From: Brassica napus
Lineage: Eukaryota > Streptophyta > Magnoliopsida > Brassicales > Brassicaceae
Length of the DNA stretch: 64,000 nucleotides
Assembly (NCBI RefSeq): GCF_020379485.1
Contig: NC_063452.1
Span: 29,642,770-29,706,769, forward strand
Direction: 5' to 3'
The notes below the pieces were generated by a model, which had not been told where the DNA came from, did no database searches, and worked only from the letters and a program-made list of their open reading frames with translations. Below are positions 22,665 through 35,247 of this stretch, piece after piece (position 1 is the stretch's first letter; each line of letters opens with the position of its first letter). Made by a program: the position numbers and the translations under genes.

Positions 22665-23664
22665 TGATACGCCTTAGAAAGGATCACTCAACCGGATTGG
22701 AAAAGATATGAACTCCGAAGGAGATCTGATGGATCGATGGGTCGCACAAAGGTTGCGGATTGGCCTTTGATATTCCCGAACCAGATCATTGCCGGATGTG
22801 ACGCACCGGTCCAACAAAGTGGCGATCTCGAACAATTGCTTGATATGACTCACAAGACCAACAGACAAGAAGAGTTTTCTTGGAGCTAACCACACCAAGA
22901 AAACAAGAGAAGTTTTAATCGAAGAACAAAGAGTAAAGACTCAAAAAGTTGAAAGAAAAATGGAATCATTTTATTATGAGAAGTGTTTTCATATTTATAC
23001 TAGAAAGAGACATAAGAAAGTATTAATGATAGATCTAGAGATCGGATCTGGCTGAAATTAAAAACAAAGTAGAAAACTCTTGAGTTCCAGATCTGATCAT
23101 AAATGACTCTTCGGCTAACGTCCAGGTTCGTCTGAACCAAGTGGTTCCTTCGCGATAAGGAGCAGGATGGACGGGGCGCATTCTGGACAGTCGGCCGGGT
23201 AAGGCTCATGCATCATTCTGGTTCCAGCACGTCCCAAGTCCTTGGATAGTTGTAGAATCCTTGCCTTAGAGAAATTTTGATCATCAAAGTTCAAGAACTG
23301 ATCATACTGGCCGGCTGATCCATCAGTACGTTCGTCGGAACACTCGGCTCGGATAAGACGGACCAAAAGGGAAAGACTATGGTCTGTCTCGGTTTCCACT
23401 CGATCAAACTGATTTCTGGCTTGACCATCAGTCTTGGCTTGGCGAGTTGGTCGGGGAAGACGAGCTCCGGTACGGTCGGTTCGGTCATCTGGACGTGGTT
23501 CCAGCCGTAGCTCCTTTCCGGATGCTTGCGGGTTGATCCGGTACACGGCTCGGTCTATCTGTCTGGAACGGTCGGCTGATTGAACCTCAGTTGGAATGAT
23601 CTGATCGTCCTGAGCTCCATCCTGGTCTGGTTCCATGTACTGATCCATGTACTGGGGCGCATCA
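22665..23664 (-). mobile_element. 1000-bp LTR containing an open frame in U3
   Basis: On the plus strand it runs from TGATACGCC to GGCGCATCA, giving matching inverted ends. A minus-strand TATAAATA lies at about 22992-22999. Upstream of that, in U3, is a 177-codon frame (23648-23115) rich in Asp, Arg and Gln (starting MDQYMEPDQDGAQDD). Its skewed composition may simply reflect GC-rich DNA, so it is not called as a gene. Confidence 0.75.
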
Positions 23665-24112
23665 GACGATTTCGTTTAGACGACCTCTTTAAGTTTTTGT
23701 AATTTCTATTAATACGAAATTCTCCAATCCCCTTACATTTACTATCACATTATATTATTGATCGGATATGGAATCCCATTTTTCATGTTTTTCTTAAGAA
23801 TTTAATTTGTTGTTTGGTCCGTCGGCTCGTTTATGTTCTCTAAACCAATACAACAATTTGTTGTTTTGACACCATTTTGTGAGCTTTACTTTCAGACTGT
23901 TCGTTCCTCCAACCATGCATTTGTTTATCCGGTCCTATGTTGCCGGTTGATTTTGTTTGTGGTCTTTGCAAAGCATTGCAAAGCACGTTGAATCAAGTTG
24001 CTCCGGTCCAGTTTCACGGTAAAGTTAAAAATTCGATGGACCAAAGTTTTTTGCCCACCAGAGCCACCACAGTACTTCCACTAACATCAACTATATGCTG
24101 TATTCAATATTC
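23665..24112. other. Short stretch between two LTR elements
   Basis: About 450 bp of unassigned DNA separates the two elements. No protein or RNA gene was recognised; this may be a remnant of the original MTSSB-RDO5 intergenic DNA. Confidence 0.5.
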
Positions 24113-24117
24113 ATTAC

Positions 24118-24418
24118 TGTTATAAAAGAGATGCTGTGAAAGTTTCTAATTACTCATGACCAGAGGTCTATATTTATACAAGTATTAGACCGTCTTATTT
24201 AGACCGTCATAAGAGAAAAGAAAATCATATTCCTAATAGGAATAGGAAATAATACTTATCCTAAATACATATGGAAAAGGATAAACATCAAGTATAGATA
24301 AATGTAAACTCTCATTCGCCTAAGTCATTAGCGAATGGGCCGGATGGATAGCTGATGGGTTGGACGGTTTGGGCCTGATATGGGTCGATCACCACTTGGT
24401 TTATAACACTCCATCTTG
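24118..24418 (-). repeat. Copia 3' LTR
   Basis: 301 bp, TG..CA ends. It differs from the partner LTR at 30009-30299 by scattered substitutions and small indels, so insertion is not very recent. Confidence 0.88.
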
Positions 24419-27400
24419 ATCGACACATCCGGTTCAGGGCTTGTAACATGCTTAATGTTGCCTCATTAAAACCTTTCCAGAAAAACCCAGTGGGACAAAG
24501 CCATGAATAAGGAAAAAGAGTACAACACATGAACTCCCCCTGACTTGTACCCCCGTGTATGTTCTTCAAGTTGGCGCATGGACAATTTGATAGTTTAGCT
24601 TCATGGGCGCCAAGTATTGAACTGGTCCTTTAATTGGCACGTCCCAAACTGATAGATAAATTTCATGGACGTGTGGTTGGTGTAGACATGGTGAAGAAGT
24701 CGGCTGACATATCATATGACTGAACTTGTAGTCCTTTGAGCTTCTTGAACGTTGATATAGGAATAGCTCTTGCCGAATTGTAACTTGAGTTATCTTGTAA
24801 CTCTCATATCTTCTGGAACTTCATTAAGACATGGTCAAGACGTGCATCTTTGCAGCTGACCACTCTATGTCCTGGTCGGAAGGATGGCACTCGACCAGTA
24901 CTCGGATGGACCTCTAATCTGCGATCAAACTTTACTCGCAAGTCCTCTCATGTCCCACGGATCCTCTAGTCACATGGCTTTTTCACACCGTGGACACTTT
25001 AATATATATTGAGTCATCGACCCAAACACATACGAATCACTTGGCTTCTCACAGACATGCCTTCGTCCATTCAGACATACATCACCCGTATATGCTAATG
25101 GCTTATCCATTATAGCCGATCTTTCTTCATTGGTCGATCCATGTTGAGTTATAGACCTTGTCTATACTCGTTCATACCCCATGAGTGTCTAAGGTCATAT
25201 CATTAATAATCATTGCTGCAATGAGTTTTATAATCTCATCAAACTATTGATCTGCAGTCAAATACACTCAAGGACCTTTATACATGGTTATCGATCTTTC
25301 TTGCCTTCAGCAATGCCATATCCATTTGACCTCGACCAGACATACTTCTGGTCACTCTCTTGGACCATTATGGTTTCCTTTTATCCACTGATATAAACAT
25401 AATGGCTTGTGCTTACATTGCAGTCCCATACTATAATCTTATTACTTGAAAAACATCACAGTTCACACTTTCTTTGATGGCATCTCATGACCTACTTGCA
25501 GTGCTGATTTATTATAAACACAAGGGATTTCTTTTATAAGAATATATAGACTGATTTGGATTGTTCTTTATCGAACTCCTTCACTAAGTTTTACTTAGTC
25601 TTATCATATTCAATGCAGCTGCTTTTGCTTCAGTCCATGAACAGCTTAGGAACAATGCTGTTCTTTGAGAACTTCTTTTCTCATCTTTCTGGTACCTTTA
25701 TTTTCTTTATCCAGTGATCAATATACTGCTTACTACATCATTATTTCTTTTGTTTCCAGACTTCATCAATTTCGAGTTTGTGTAGTAGCATCCACCACAT
25801 AGGAGCATATTTCCTTATAATCTGTTCCTTTGGTCTCTATGAGTATCCTTGTGTAACAAGCCATTCTTTGAATGCTGTAAGTAGTAATGTGAACGACCTC
25901 TTGACTACTTGGTCACGTTCCACATCTCACGATTTTTTTTTCCTCACAAGACCCATTTATCCACTGGTCTATATCATCAGATGGCGTTTCTATATATTTG
26001 GCCAATACGTCCATCTCTTCTTTAAACTCTTTAAACCTCACGTTTTCTTTTAATCTGATCTTTATTCTTTATGAGTACTCTTACGTGGGTTCATGATCCT
26101 CGCTTTATATCTTTAAACTCAAGTGCTGCTTTCTTTTATGAGCTCTCTTATATGTAAATACATCATTGGTGTTAACACTCTTATGTAGTTCCATAGTGTT
26201 CCAGACATGATCTAATAGATTTGAGATCTTATTATCCAGGACCTTTACTACCTTGCAGTTTGGCGTCCCAAACTACATGGTTTGGTACCTTAGATGTTTA
26301 GCTGGCCAGCCTTATCTCTCTATCTGGACTGGTTTCCTTTGAACTCGGATTTGTATCATTCTATGCACCTTTCATTTCTTTCCGAGGTTTCTTATCTTTT
26401 GGAACTTATTGGTCTATCTTGTATAGACATTGTAGCAACTTGATTGTGTCTCTTAGGACATCAAATTCGTGGTGCTAAGCTGGTATGACTTAGTCATTCT
26501 TTTCTTTTCGGGTTAATGTGTCTGGCATCTAGTTCTGCTAGCTTTTGTATCATTTGATCACATTCTTTGGACGTCTTAAATCATATTTTCTAGTCCGAGG
26601 ATCTTGCCAAGACAATGATGGTAAATACCATTATATTTCTCTTATTCTCTTTTACCAGCTTATTTCTTTCTCCCCCTGATGTTGGATAGTCGGATTCATC
26701 AGTCATGCGATCCGTGTACCTGGCCATTATTTGATCACCCATATTTGGCACAAGGTCTCTTAAAAAAAAACGTGGGAGAAAGACATGTTCCTATCCAACA
26801 TATATTCCCAATATTTTTCTCATCCTCTTCTGAGGTTTCATCCTAGACGGAACATATGTATGTGGTGGTTTATTCAAAATCTCTTAGGATGGTATATGTC
26901 TGGTTTATGACCCGTATTCATTCTGAGATGGGATTATCTATGCTCACTTATATGGCCTGATGCATATTAACCTTACACATGTAAATCCTTGTGTCCCCAA
27001 GCATTAGGTAGTGGCCTTTGTAGTATAAAGAATTCGGCCAAGTCTTACTATGGTCATAGACCATGTCACACGGATTTGTAGTATGTTCATGGATCACAGT
27101 TTGTCCTCACTCCCCCTCATGGACATACTATAATCACGTGGTACTTGGGACAATAGAGCCTAATGAGTTTCCCTTGTGTACATGTTACAAAATGTAAGAT
27201 TTTATGGGATAACTCTTTGTGCCTTTTGCAATATGTGCATCAATTTTTAAAGACCTGGATGGCTAATCCAGTCATGCCATAAAGTGTATAAAATTTTGTG
27301 GGTATACAGGTTACCATGACTTTTGCCTTTATCATACTGATCTTTGGCATAGTCTAGATCAGTAGAGTATGTAGGTATAGTCTTGACCACTTTCTTATAA

Positions 27401-27731
27401 GGCCTTAGGCGATTTTCTTATAATCTGAAAGGAACTTTTTTTTCCTTTGCCCATTGGTTCAATTGGAAACCATTCATGCTCAAGTCTTTATAACTCAATG
27501 GGTCTTTTATTGGGTGAATAAATTTGTGCCCCTTTAGGCAATGCCGTGGTCTATAATAGACTGACTATCCTTTTATTAAGTTTTCATTGTCATTTATCAA
27601 TCAAGAAATCATCAAGCAAAGCAGACATGATAACTAAAAACAACTCTTATTATTGCTATAAAATTGTAAATGACAAGCAAATCAAAGAAAAACATAAAAA
27701 CATAAAATCAGAATGTCGAAATCTCGTTTCT
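24419..27731 (-). pseudogene. Decayed copia pol region
   Basis: No open frame longer than about 90 codons remains, but minus-strand fragments are readable: LWHDWISHPGL near 27270 (GAG-pre-integrase type) and AYVPSRMKPQKR..ILGIYVG near 26800-26870 (C-terminal integrase region). The remainder down to 24419 occupies the place of reverse transcriptase and RNase H but has too many stops and shifts to assign domain by domain. Confidence 0.55.
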
Positions 27732-28425
27732 TTAGTCAATGTATAAGCCGGCCTCACAATCCATATATTTCCACACGACTTCCTTGGATTCCTCCTTATC
27801 AATTTTAGCCTCATTGGCTTCAGGAGGTCTCATCTCACTGTTTCGTTGCTCAATGTATCTTTTCTGAAGTTTTTCAAATCTGCTAATGGTATATATAACT
27901 TTCTGCTCTCTTTTCTCAGTTGCCAATAGGCATGAAAATAGGTCATTATAGGTGGTGAAACCCTTAGCCTTATGTGGTAAACAGTTCCTTTGGATGGAAT
28001 GTGGAATAGGTTTTATATAGTAAATCCTCATTTGTTACCACTTCACCACATAGTTCAAGACTATAGGCGATTTTCATCAGAGCAGAATTATCTTCGTCCA
28101 CGAATTCAAAATCCTGGAACCTGAGAATCTTCCATTCATTCATGGCTTTTCGCCATAATGCCATTGAGTATCTGGAATTTAGTTTTGTCCAAAGGTCACA
28201 AGGATCCTCAATATTTAAGTACTGATCTCTCAGATCCTCAGTGAGATGATAGCGCATAATTGTTATGGCTCTATGCTTTTCACTTTCAATTGCATTATTG
28301 CCATCAATGATACATTTCCCGAGTCTTCTAGACTTCAGGGCAACTAAAGTGTTCATTACCCATTCTAGATAATTATCTCCAGTGAGATTTAGGGCAGCAT
28401 AATCCGAAGGCTCAAATTTCGACAT
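27732..28425 (-). pseudogene. Copia Gag, frameshifted
   Basis: The ATG at 28425 opens MSKFEPSDYAALNLTGDNYL, the conserved copia Gag start, followed by a WVMNT..LKSRRLGKCI segment and a DLRDQYLNIEDPCDLWTKL stretch typical of the UBN2-type Gag domain. Near 28000 the frame shifts; the continuation (AKGFTTYNDLFSCLLATEKREQ) ends at 27732. The zinc knuckle expected next is not intact. Confidence 0.7.
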
Positions 28426-30008
28426 CTGAAACATATTATTAATCAGTTCAAGATGCAACCGAGTCAATAAAATCAATGCATACGGTTTCACAAGTCTCTC
28501 AACCAAACAATTAACTACTCGACCATGGTGCGAGAAAAACAAGTATGCGAGGTCTATATGATGCTCTAGGCCACACAGCCTTATAAAATTGTGATGCAAC
28601 AACCCTAGAGGTCGGTTTTTATATCTGAATGCAATCAAAGCATCAATCATAACAACAATCATATTCAGACCGATTTTTAATCAATGTGAGACCAGGTCAA
28701 TAATTCTTATGTTTTACTTTTCTTAAAACATTTAGTATGATCAAGCAATCAGAATAATAATGCAAGTATCATCAGATCATATTAGGGTTTCAAGGCCCAT
28801 TTTTTCGGTTTGATTTTATCAATATCAAGTTTTACAAAAGAATTAAATCAGATCAATCAGTAAATTTTAGCAATTCTCTAGCAATCCTAACAGTAAAAGG
28901 AAATTTTCCAGCAAGTAGAAAAAGAAATTTCAGGAAAAAGAAATTTTTCTACTTTTAGCAAAAAAAAAATTCACAATTCTGGACAGATTATGGTTTTAAT
29001 CAAAACTAGCAATTTTCCTAATCAGTTCATTCGATATTCAGACAATTAATCACAATATGGAAACTTGTTTATCAATCGATTTATGCAAAAAGGAAAATTA
29101 GGGTTTTCAGCAATTTAACAATTTTAAGATCAAATTCGATTCTAAACAGTTCTATTTACTCAAACAATCATCAAAGATAATTCAAGGTTTTAATCTAGCA
29201 ACCTAAACCTCAGATACATCAAAATCAATCAATCAAAACAGTCGGATCAATTTAGGTTTTTGATATTTCAGATTTTCAAAACATCATAAAGGAAACGGAT
29301 CATATAATTTAGATGTAGGGTTTCAATGCCCTTACTGATCAATCAATGTTCTAACAACCCTAACAGCCATTGATCTATCAACTTAACAGGAAAACAATCT
29401 AACCAAAACTTAGTTCCATATGTTAGGGTTTATATGTTAGGGTTTCTATTATCCTAGATTAGGGTTCTTCAAATTTTAATGGTTCAGATCTTTATCAATC
29501 AACCAAATTCAGTGTAGGTTCTTTTAAGTTTCGAGTTTTACCTTTAGAAACTTATGGAGTGTAGATTTGGACCACCAAAGAGAGAAGGAGGCCACGAGCT
29601 GATCGTTCTTCGAGTCGGGTCGCGGACGGGCTGCTTGCTTGGTCGGATCACGAACAGGGAAGAAGGAGAACGTCTGGTTTACTTGATCACGTCTAGAAAG
29701 AGCTAACTTCAAGAGAGAGAGAGAGCTCGGATTTGGGTTAGGAAAACGATTAGGGTTCCAAAGCAAATCGGCGACGCGTACTGTAGCAGAGCGTGACGGC
29801 GCGTCAGTGATCGGATCGACAAGCGGTTTGCAGTGTCTGATTCGTCTCGACGAGAGCTTCAATTTGATATATTGCTCGTCGTCTGGGTCCTCACGGTTTG
29901 GGAGAACGATCTCTTTGAAGTTCCGCCGGAATTAGGGTTTTGTGATATTCGGCTGAGTTTAAGGAATTTCGTGGGGGCTTAAGGTTGGAGGCTATCGTTC
30001 TGATAACG

Positions 30009-30299
30009 TGTTATAAAAGAGATGCAGTGAAAGCTTCTTATTACTCATGACCAGAGGTCTATATTTGTACAAGTATTAGACCGTCTTATTTATACCGGCA
30101 TAAGAGAAAAAGAAATCCTATTCATAATAGGAATAAGAAATAGTATTTATCCTAAATACATATGGAAAATGATAAACATTAAGTATAGATAAATGTAAAC
30201 TCTCATTCGCCTAAATCATTAGCGAATGGACCGGATGAATAGCTGATGGACCGAACGGTTTGGACCTGATATGGATCGATCACCACTTGGTTTATAACA
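30009..30299 (-). repeat. Copia 5' LTR
   Basis: 291 bp, partner of 24118-24418, directly followed by the ATTAC duplication at 30300-30304. Confidence 0.88.
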
Positions 30300-30603
30300 A
30301 TTACGGCTTTGTATGAGATACATCAATTTACCGACTTGTTTTGATAAAAATCAGGGGTGTTGAGAAAAGCAAACTCCCAAATAAATTATATATATATCAA
30401 ATATAAATGAAAATCAAAGAACAAACTACTCTAACAAACACGAAGATCTAAAAACCAAAGGAAACAAACACAAAGAAAAGGAAAATCTAAAAAAGGACGT
30501 AAGATGGAAAATTATATCCCAAAAAACAGATGAGAAGGAAAAAAAAATGCTTACTATATAAAAAGGGAAATAAAACGAATAATAATTGAGAATCATCACA
30601 AGG

Positions 30604-33297
30604 CTAAGAAACAGTAGAACTCCTGAGATCAATAACGATGACATTTATATTTTCTTTGCTTCCTCTAGCAATTGCAAGCTCTGCTAAAATTACGGCAGCC
30701 TTTGTGGAACTCGATTCCCTCGTACCTCTGTCAAATTATTTTGAGTTCATTAATTAGTCTCATCGTAAAATTTATATAATCTACGTATTTTGACACTTAA
30801 AGTTAACACAAAATTCAATTTAATCTTAAAACTCCGTAAGTCGCCAACACTAGTTTACAAGAAAAACGAACTTAATATTTTTTGCGTATTAAGGAATAAA
30901 AATATTGTGAAAAAATTTAATTAATATAGTAAAGAATTCTAACCCGGCTGGAAATTTATCGTAGAGACAACGTTTGACAAGCTGATATGTGTCGTCGTCG
31001 GAGACGACATTCCATAGACCTTCACATGCAAGTACTATGAAACCATCTATCATTGTTCGCTTATGGATCTTCAGTTTCTGATCCACACCACTCTGCAAAA
31101 AAAAAAAAATCGGTTAGATCCAAATTAGAAAATAGCTTTATATATGGAATATATCCTTTTGTATTTCATCTTAATTCAGATAAAAATAAAAAAGATTATT
31201 TTCTTTAATAAAATTAAAAGATTTGTGGATATAAAATCAATAATTGTAGAATAAAAAAAGGTTAATTAAAAACGTTTATGACAACTAGTGACTTCTTAAC
31301 GCTAGTATTTAGAATTTTTTTTTTAATTTTATTATGCAATTAATAGTATATTGAACATTATACTTCTTCTTTTTAAAAACAAACATACTTTGTTTGACTG
31401 AGATATTTTTCCTTTGATAGTACAGAAAAAAAAACTAATAAAGGGTTGATTGGTTGGGCTTTATCTCTCTACTTTAACTTTGTTTATTTTTAAATCACCA
31501 AATTTTATCAATCATGTTGTAGCTTTACTTTTAAAAATTAAAGTATACATCAAGTTTTTATTTAGTTTTACCACTCATGCTTTAACTTTATTTTTAAAGT
31601 TACAGCAAAAAAAATAAAGCAAAACTTTTTCTTATGTATTTTAGGCAAAAACTCTACATCTTCTTTTTATAGGCTGTAAAATCTGTAAATGAAAAAAAAA
31701 TATCTATAATATCAAATAAATTATATAATCATAATCAAAACTTTTATAAATATTTTAATTTTGAATTTGAGTGTTTTTAAATTATTAAGATATTTAAATA
31801 ATATAAATATTATTTACATATCACATTTTAAATTGCAATAAATTTTGATAATTTATTAAAAAATATTAATATAAATTATTTTAACTGATATAAAATAATA
31901 ATTTTATATATACAACACATATTTCATATATTTTATTTTAAAATATCTACAGCTTACAGCTACAACAAATTTAACTACAGCAAAAGTCTCTGCAGAAAAA
32001 GTCTAAGTCTACAGCTAATCATCTACAGCTAAATTTTTAAAGCCACAGTCGAACCAATCATCACCGATTAGTGGCGGAACTCCTGTAACATGGGTTGCGA
32101 GACTTGTGTCGGAGCCAATATTCGGATCCTTAGTAATATAATGCATGCGGCAAAGCTATTACCTGGTGAATATGGATATGGCAAAGAGGCAAAGCGATTC
32201 CGCCGTTAGAGTAAAGAACCGCCCTTGCGCCGCCACGACAAAGCGAAACCACCTCCTCTTTTCCTATAATCGTAACCACAGCTTTGGCAGCCGCAGACCT
32301 CACCGTCCCCACCGCTTCAGAAAAGCATGAGCTCATCACCTTATTCCAGTCAGCCGCCACTCCACGACTATGGCATGACGCTACCTCTTCCTTCACAAGC
32401 CGACGCAGCCTCTCCTCAAAGAATTTAGCTAGTCTAAGACCGTCGAAAATTCCGAAAATATCATAAGACGGGATCTCGTTAACGACGGTAGAAACGGCGG
32501 TTGTCATAGCTCTCAGCCGTCCCATGACCGACACTACTCCGTGGCAGGCGTTTGTTTTTCTGTCTAGATCGTTAATTGTCACGTCAGCCATTTGTGAATC
32601 GACAGGGACCTTTGTTGCGTCCGATGTCGACCCTACATCTCCTGATTATATAGAGGAACAAAAGTATTAGTAGCCAGCGGAAAAAAAACTTTTGGTATAA
32701 TTTTTGTATGTTTTGTATAATAAAAGAACTTTAACAAATAATCATTAAATATATTTTCTTTGAAAACAGGTTTTGATAAGAATTGAATGAAAGACATTTA
32801 AAATTTTATGTCAATGGTAACCATGGAAACTAACACGTACCACCTTTACATATTCACCAGGAATGCTTTAGTTTCAGACGCATGGGCAGTGCTTAAGATT
32901 GACCTTGATTGATAACCAACTGCTCTAGAGTAACTCTTAGGAGGGTTTAAAAATGACACCCCCTCCTCTTAATATAAGTGCGTTCCCTTCTAAAAGAGTT
33001 AATTTAATTCGTATCTCAAAACTTTTGATATAAAATCTGGTAGTTTTGTACTAAAAATGAAATTCAAATACACTCATGAAAATTCGAAAAAAAATGAAAT
33101 TAAAAAGAGAAAGAAAAGAGCATAATTAGAGTGACTTCTATTGTGGAGTACTCAATACCGTTCTCTTCGATTTTTGGTAGTTTCACAGGTCTGCTCTCGC
33201 CTCTAACGGTAGATCCCGGATCAGCCATTCTTACCCGCTTGCTATCGCCAGAGTCACTGCCGCCGGGTAGAATGGGCCAAGTAATATCCTTTTCCAT
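30604..33297 (-). CDS. RDO5: PP2C-like pseudophosphatase, REDUCED DORMANCY 5 type
   Basis: Four exons join in phase on the minus strand: 33297-33159, 32641-32163, 31092-30944 and 30727-30604, giving 296 residues, about the length of Arabidopsis RDO5. Recognisable PP2C pieces are YDIFGIFDGLRLAKFFEERL, AKAVVTIIGKEEVVSLCRGG, ARAVLYSNGG, then FIVLACEGLWNVVSDDD and AELAIARGSKENINVIVIDL. The catalytic DGHGG is DGLRL here and DGLWD is EGLWN, so metal-binding residues are missing. This fits a catalytically dead PP2C. In Arabidopsis RDO5 promotes seed dormancy. The segment between the RAVL and HKRT strands is much shorter than in active PP2Cs. The 1070-base intron 2 contains a MITE-like insert. Exon 1 donor was fixed by phase. 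Confidence 0.82.
31443..32065. mobile_element. MITE-like element in RDO5 intron 2
   Basis: Starts GGGTTGATTGGTT and ends AACCAATCATCACC, imperfect inverted repeats. Inside the right end are several CTACAGC motifs (31950-32035), like subterminal repeats. No coding frame. The target duplication is not clear, so the exact limits are approximate. It lies wholly within the intron. Confidence 0.5.
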
Positions 33298-33881
33298 GAC
33301 TATGATTCCACTTGAAGTGTTCGACTACTAACTAACCCGTTGAGGTGGGCAAAAGTATATTATATACACATTATAAACTAATATTATATACGTAGCCTAT
33401 GCTTATGTTATATATATAGATTCACATATCCTGTCGTGTCTTTTATCTGTTATTATTATAAAGAAAAAAACGAAAGACGGTCCAGAGACCGCCACTTCTA
33501 TAGAATACGTTTATTTATTGAACAAGAAAGAGCTTACATACAAACCATAATCTGGACAACTTGGTAGACCACAATGTTCGTCAGTATATGATAGTTTGGT
33601 ATCTTTGGATAGCAATTCCGATTAGTCCACTTTTGTTGTAGTTTTCTACTAACCCAAGATTTTTTTTATGGCTTGACGACATATTCGACGGGAGAATTTA
33701 AACCGCTTTCGTATCAATGGATGTTTGAGTGAGATATAGATAAGTATCGTTCTCTATATATAGGTTTCGAATGTTTTAATCCATCATGCATTGCACCGCA
33801 GTTAACAGTATAATTTTTTTTACATATACCATATATCTATACGTTTTTATAATTGTTAGAACCACGCTGCAGCTGCATTAT
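33298..33881. other. RDO5 upstream region
   Basis: AT-rich, with no gene on either strand. A (TA)-rich run near 33410 could include a minus-strand TATA box, but none is clearly placed. Confidence 0.4.
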
Positions 33882-34361
33882 TGACAAAAGATATGAAAGA
33901 GATAAGAAGCTAGACTTGAGAAACAAGGTTGGACTTGAGAAACAAGGCTGGACTTGAGAAACAAGGCTAAGGAGCTGGACTTTCAGGAACATAGTGGAGC
34001 TGGTCGAATTTAAACTCACAAGAAGCACCTAACAGTTGGAGAGCAAGGAGATAAGTTGGGTGAATTATTTATAGTATTAGTCACATGATCTACTTAAGGA
34101 TGGAAGAAGACAAGGAAGGCTCCAAGACCGTTGAGGACCTGTCACTATCCATCGATCAGATTTTCATTCTTTATTCTTTTCTTAGTTTATGAGTTTCATA
34201 TTTTATTCATTGTTGTACCAAGCCATCTTGCCTTTAAATCTCTGTAACATGTTGCACATCATGGTTAAGGAAATAAATTCTTCTTTACTCTATCTCTCTT
34301 ACTCTTGATTTCTCTTCTCACTCTCTCTCTTGTTCTTCACTTTGTTCTTCATTAACTTTCA
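33882..34361 (+). repeat. Copia 5' LTR
   Basis: Starts TGACAAAAGATATGAAA, ends TTCATTAACTTTCA. Near the start, a short unit of the form GGACTTGAGAAACAAGG is repeated in tandem; the repeat count differs from that in the 3' LTR. Confidence 0.85.
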
Positions 34362-35247
34362 TGGTATCGTTACCTCAATTACTTCCGCAAGCTTACTCTA
34401 TTTCTCTCTGTCTCTTGATTCTCTGGTTTTATTTCACAAATTTCTTTTATCCAGTGGATAATAAATGTGAGTTCTTGAGTGTTCTTGAGTATTTTCTTCA
34501 AATTTCTTGGTTGTGCTCACTCTGCTCACTCTGTTCTGTCTCTAATCTTATTTCTTGAGAGTTTATCTTGTTTCTAAGAGCATCTGCAACGGGAAAACGT
34601 TGCAAGTCCTTAGCGGTGAAACCTAGAGGAATTAGAGTAGAATAATATTATTTAGGGTAAATAAGCTAAGGATCAATACGTAAATAAGGATTTATCGTGG
34701 TTGATCCTTAGAGACGTGGCGTGCTGTGATTCGTTGCTCGAGTTTTTGTGTTTGGTTTTGTCAAAAAAAAAAAACATTTTCGACGGAAGAAGCGCAAGAA
34801 AAAATAGAGCTCTCTCCTCCAGGCGATTCGATCGGTTTCAGAACGAAGGTAAATCGAAGCCCTCTCTTCGAGTTTTTGGGATATAGATTAGGTTTGATGT
34901 TATTTTTCTCTCGATTTAGGGTTGGGTTCTCGGTTAGGGTTTCAAAACATTTGTGTTTTCAATCGATTTGGGGATTTTTCGGATGAAGTTAGGGTATCAA
35001 AAGTTTTGGGTTTCGAATTTATTTGGGGATCTTTTCGTGTGTAGTTAGGGTTTATAGAACTTTGTTACAATCGACTGAAACGATTTGGGGAGCTTGTGGT
35101 TTCTTCTTAATCTTTGGTAACTCGATCGTTTGTTCTCGTTGATGTTTTGTTCTCATTTTCTCATTTGTTCTCGTTGATGTTTTGTTCTCATTTTCTCATT
35201 TTCTCATTTGTTCTCGTTTTGTTCTTGTTTGTTCAGGTTAACCAAGC

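Larger units (their letters stand above)
20460..23664 (-). mobile_element. Truncated LTR retrotransposon (probably Ty3/gypsy) with one 1000-bp LTR
   Basis: Reading from right to left: LTR 23664-22665, a 3-base spacer, a primer-binding site, a poly-T/A tract, and a decayed ORF (22182-20569). Sequence resembling the element stops near 20460. There is no integrase, reverse transcriptase or second LTR, so the 3' two-thirds is lost. GACGA (23665-23669) would be the target duplication on the right; no matching copy was found on the left, as expected for a truncated copy. Confidence 0.7.
24118..30299 (-). mobile_element. Ty1/copia retrotransposon, structurally complete but decayed
   Basis: Two LTRs (24118-24418 and 30009-30299) share TGTTATAAAAGAGATG at one end and GGTTTATAACA at the other. 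The 5-base target duplication ATTAC is perfect at 24113-24117 and 30300-30304. Reading on the minus strand, CGTTATCAGAACG follows the 5' LTR where the primer-binding site should be, and a purine run (AAGATGGAG) precedes the 3' LTR. Gag is recognisable (28425-27732); pol is riddled with stops. The element lies between MTSSB and RDO5. Confidence 0.88.

Noticed and set aside
29524..29862. 112-codon minus-strand frame in the copia leader
   Set aside because: Lies between the 5' LTR and gag, shows no known domain, and starts without context; probably chance.
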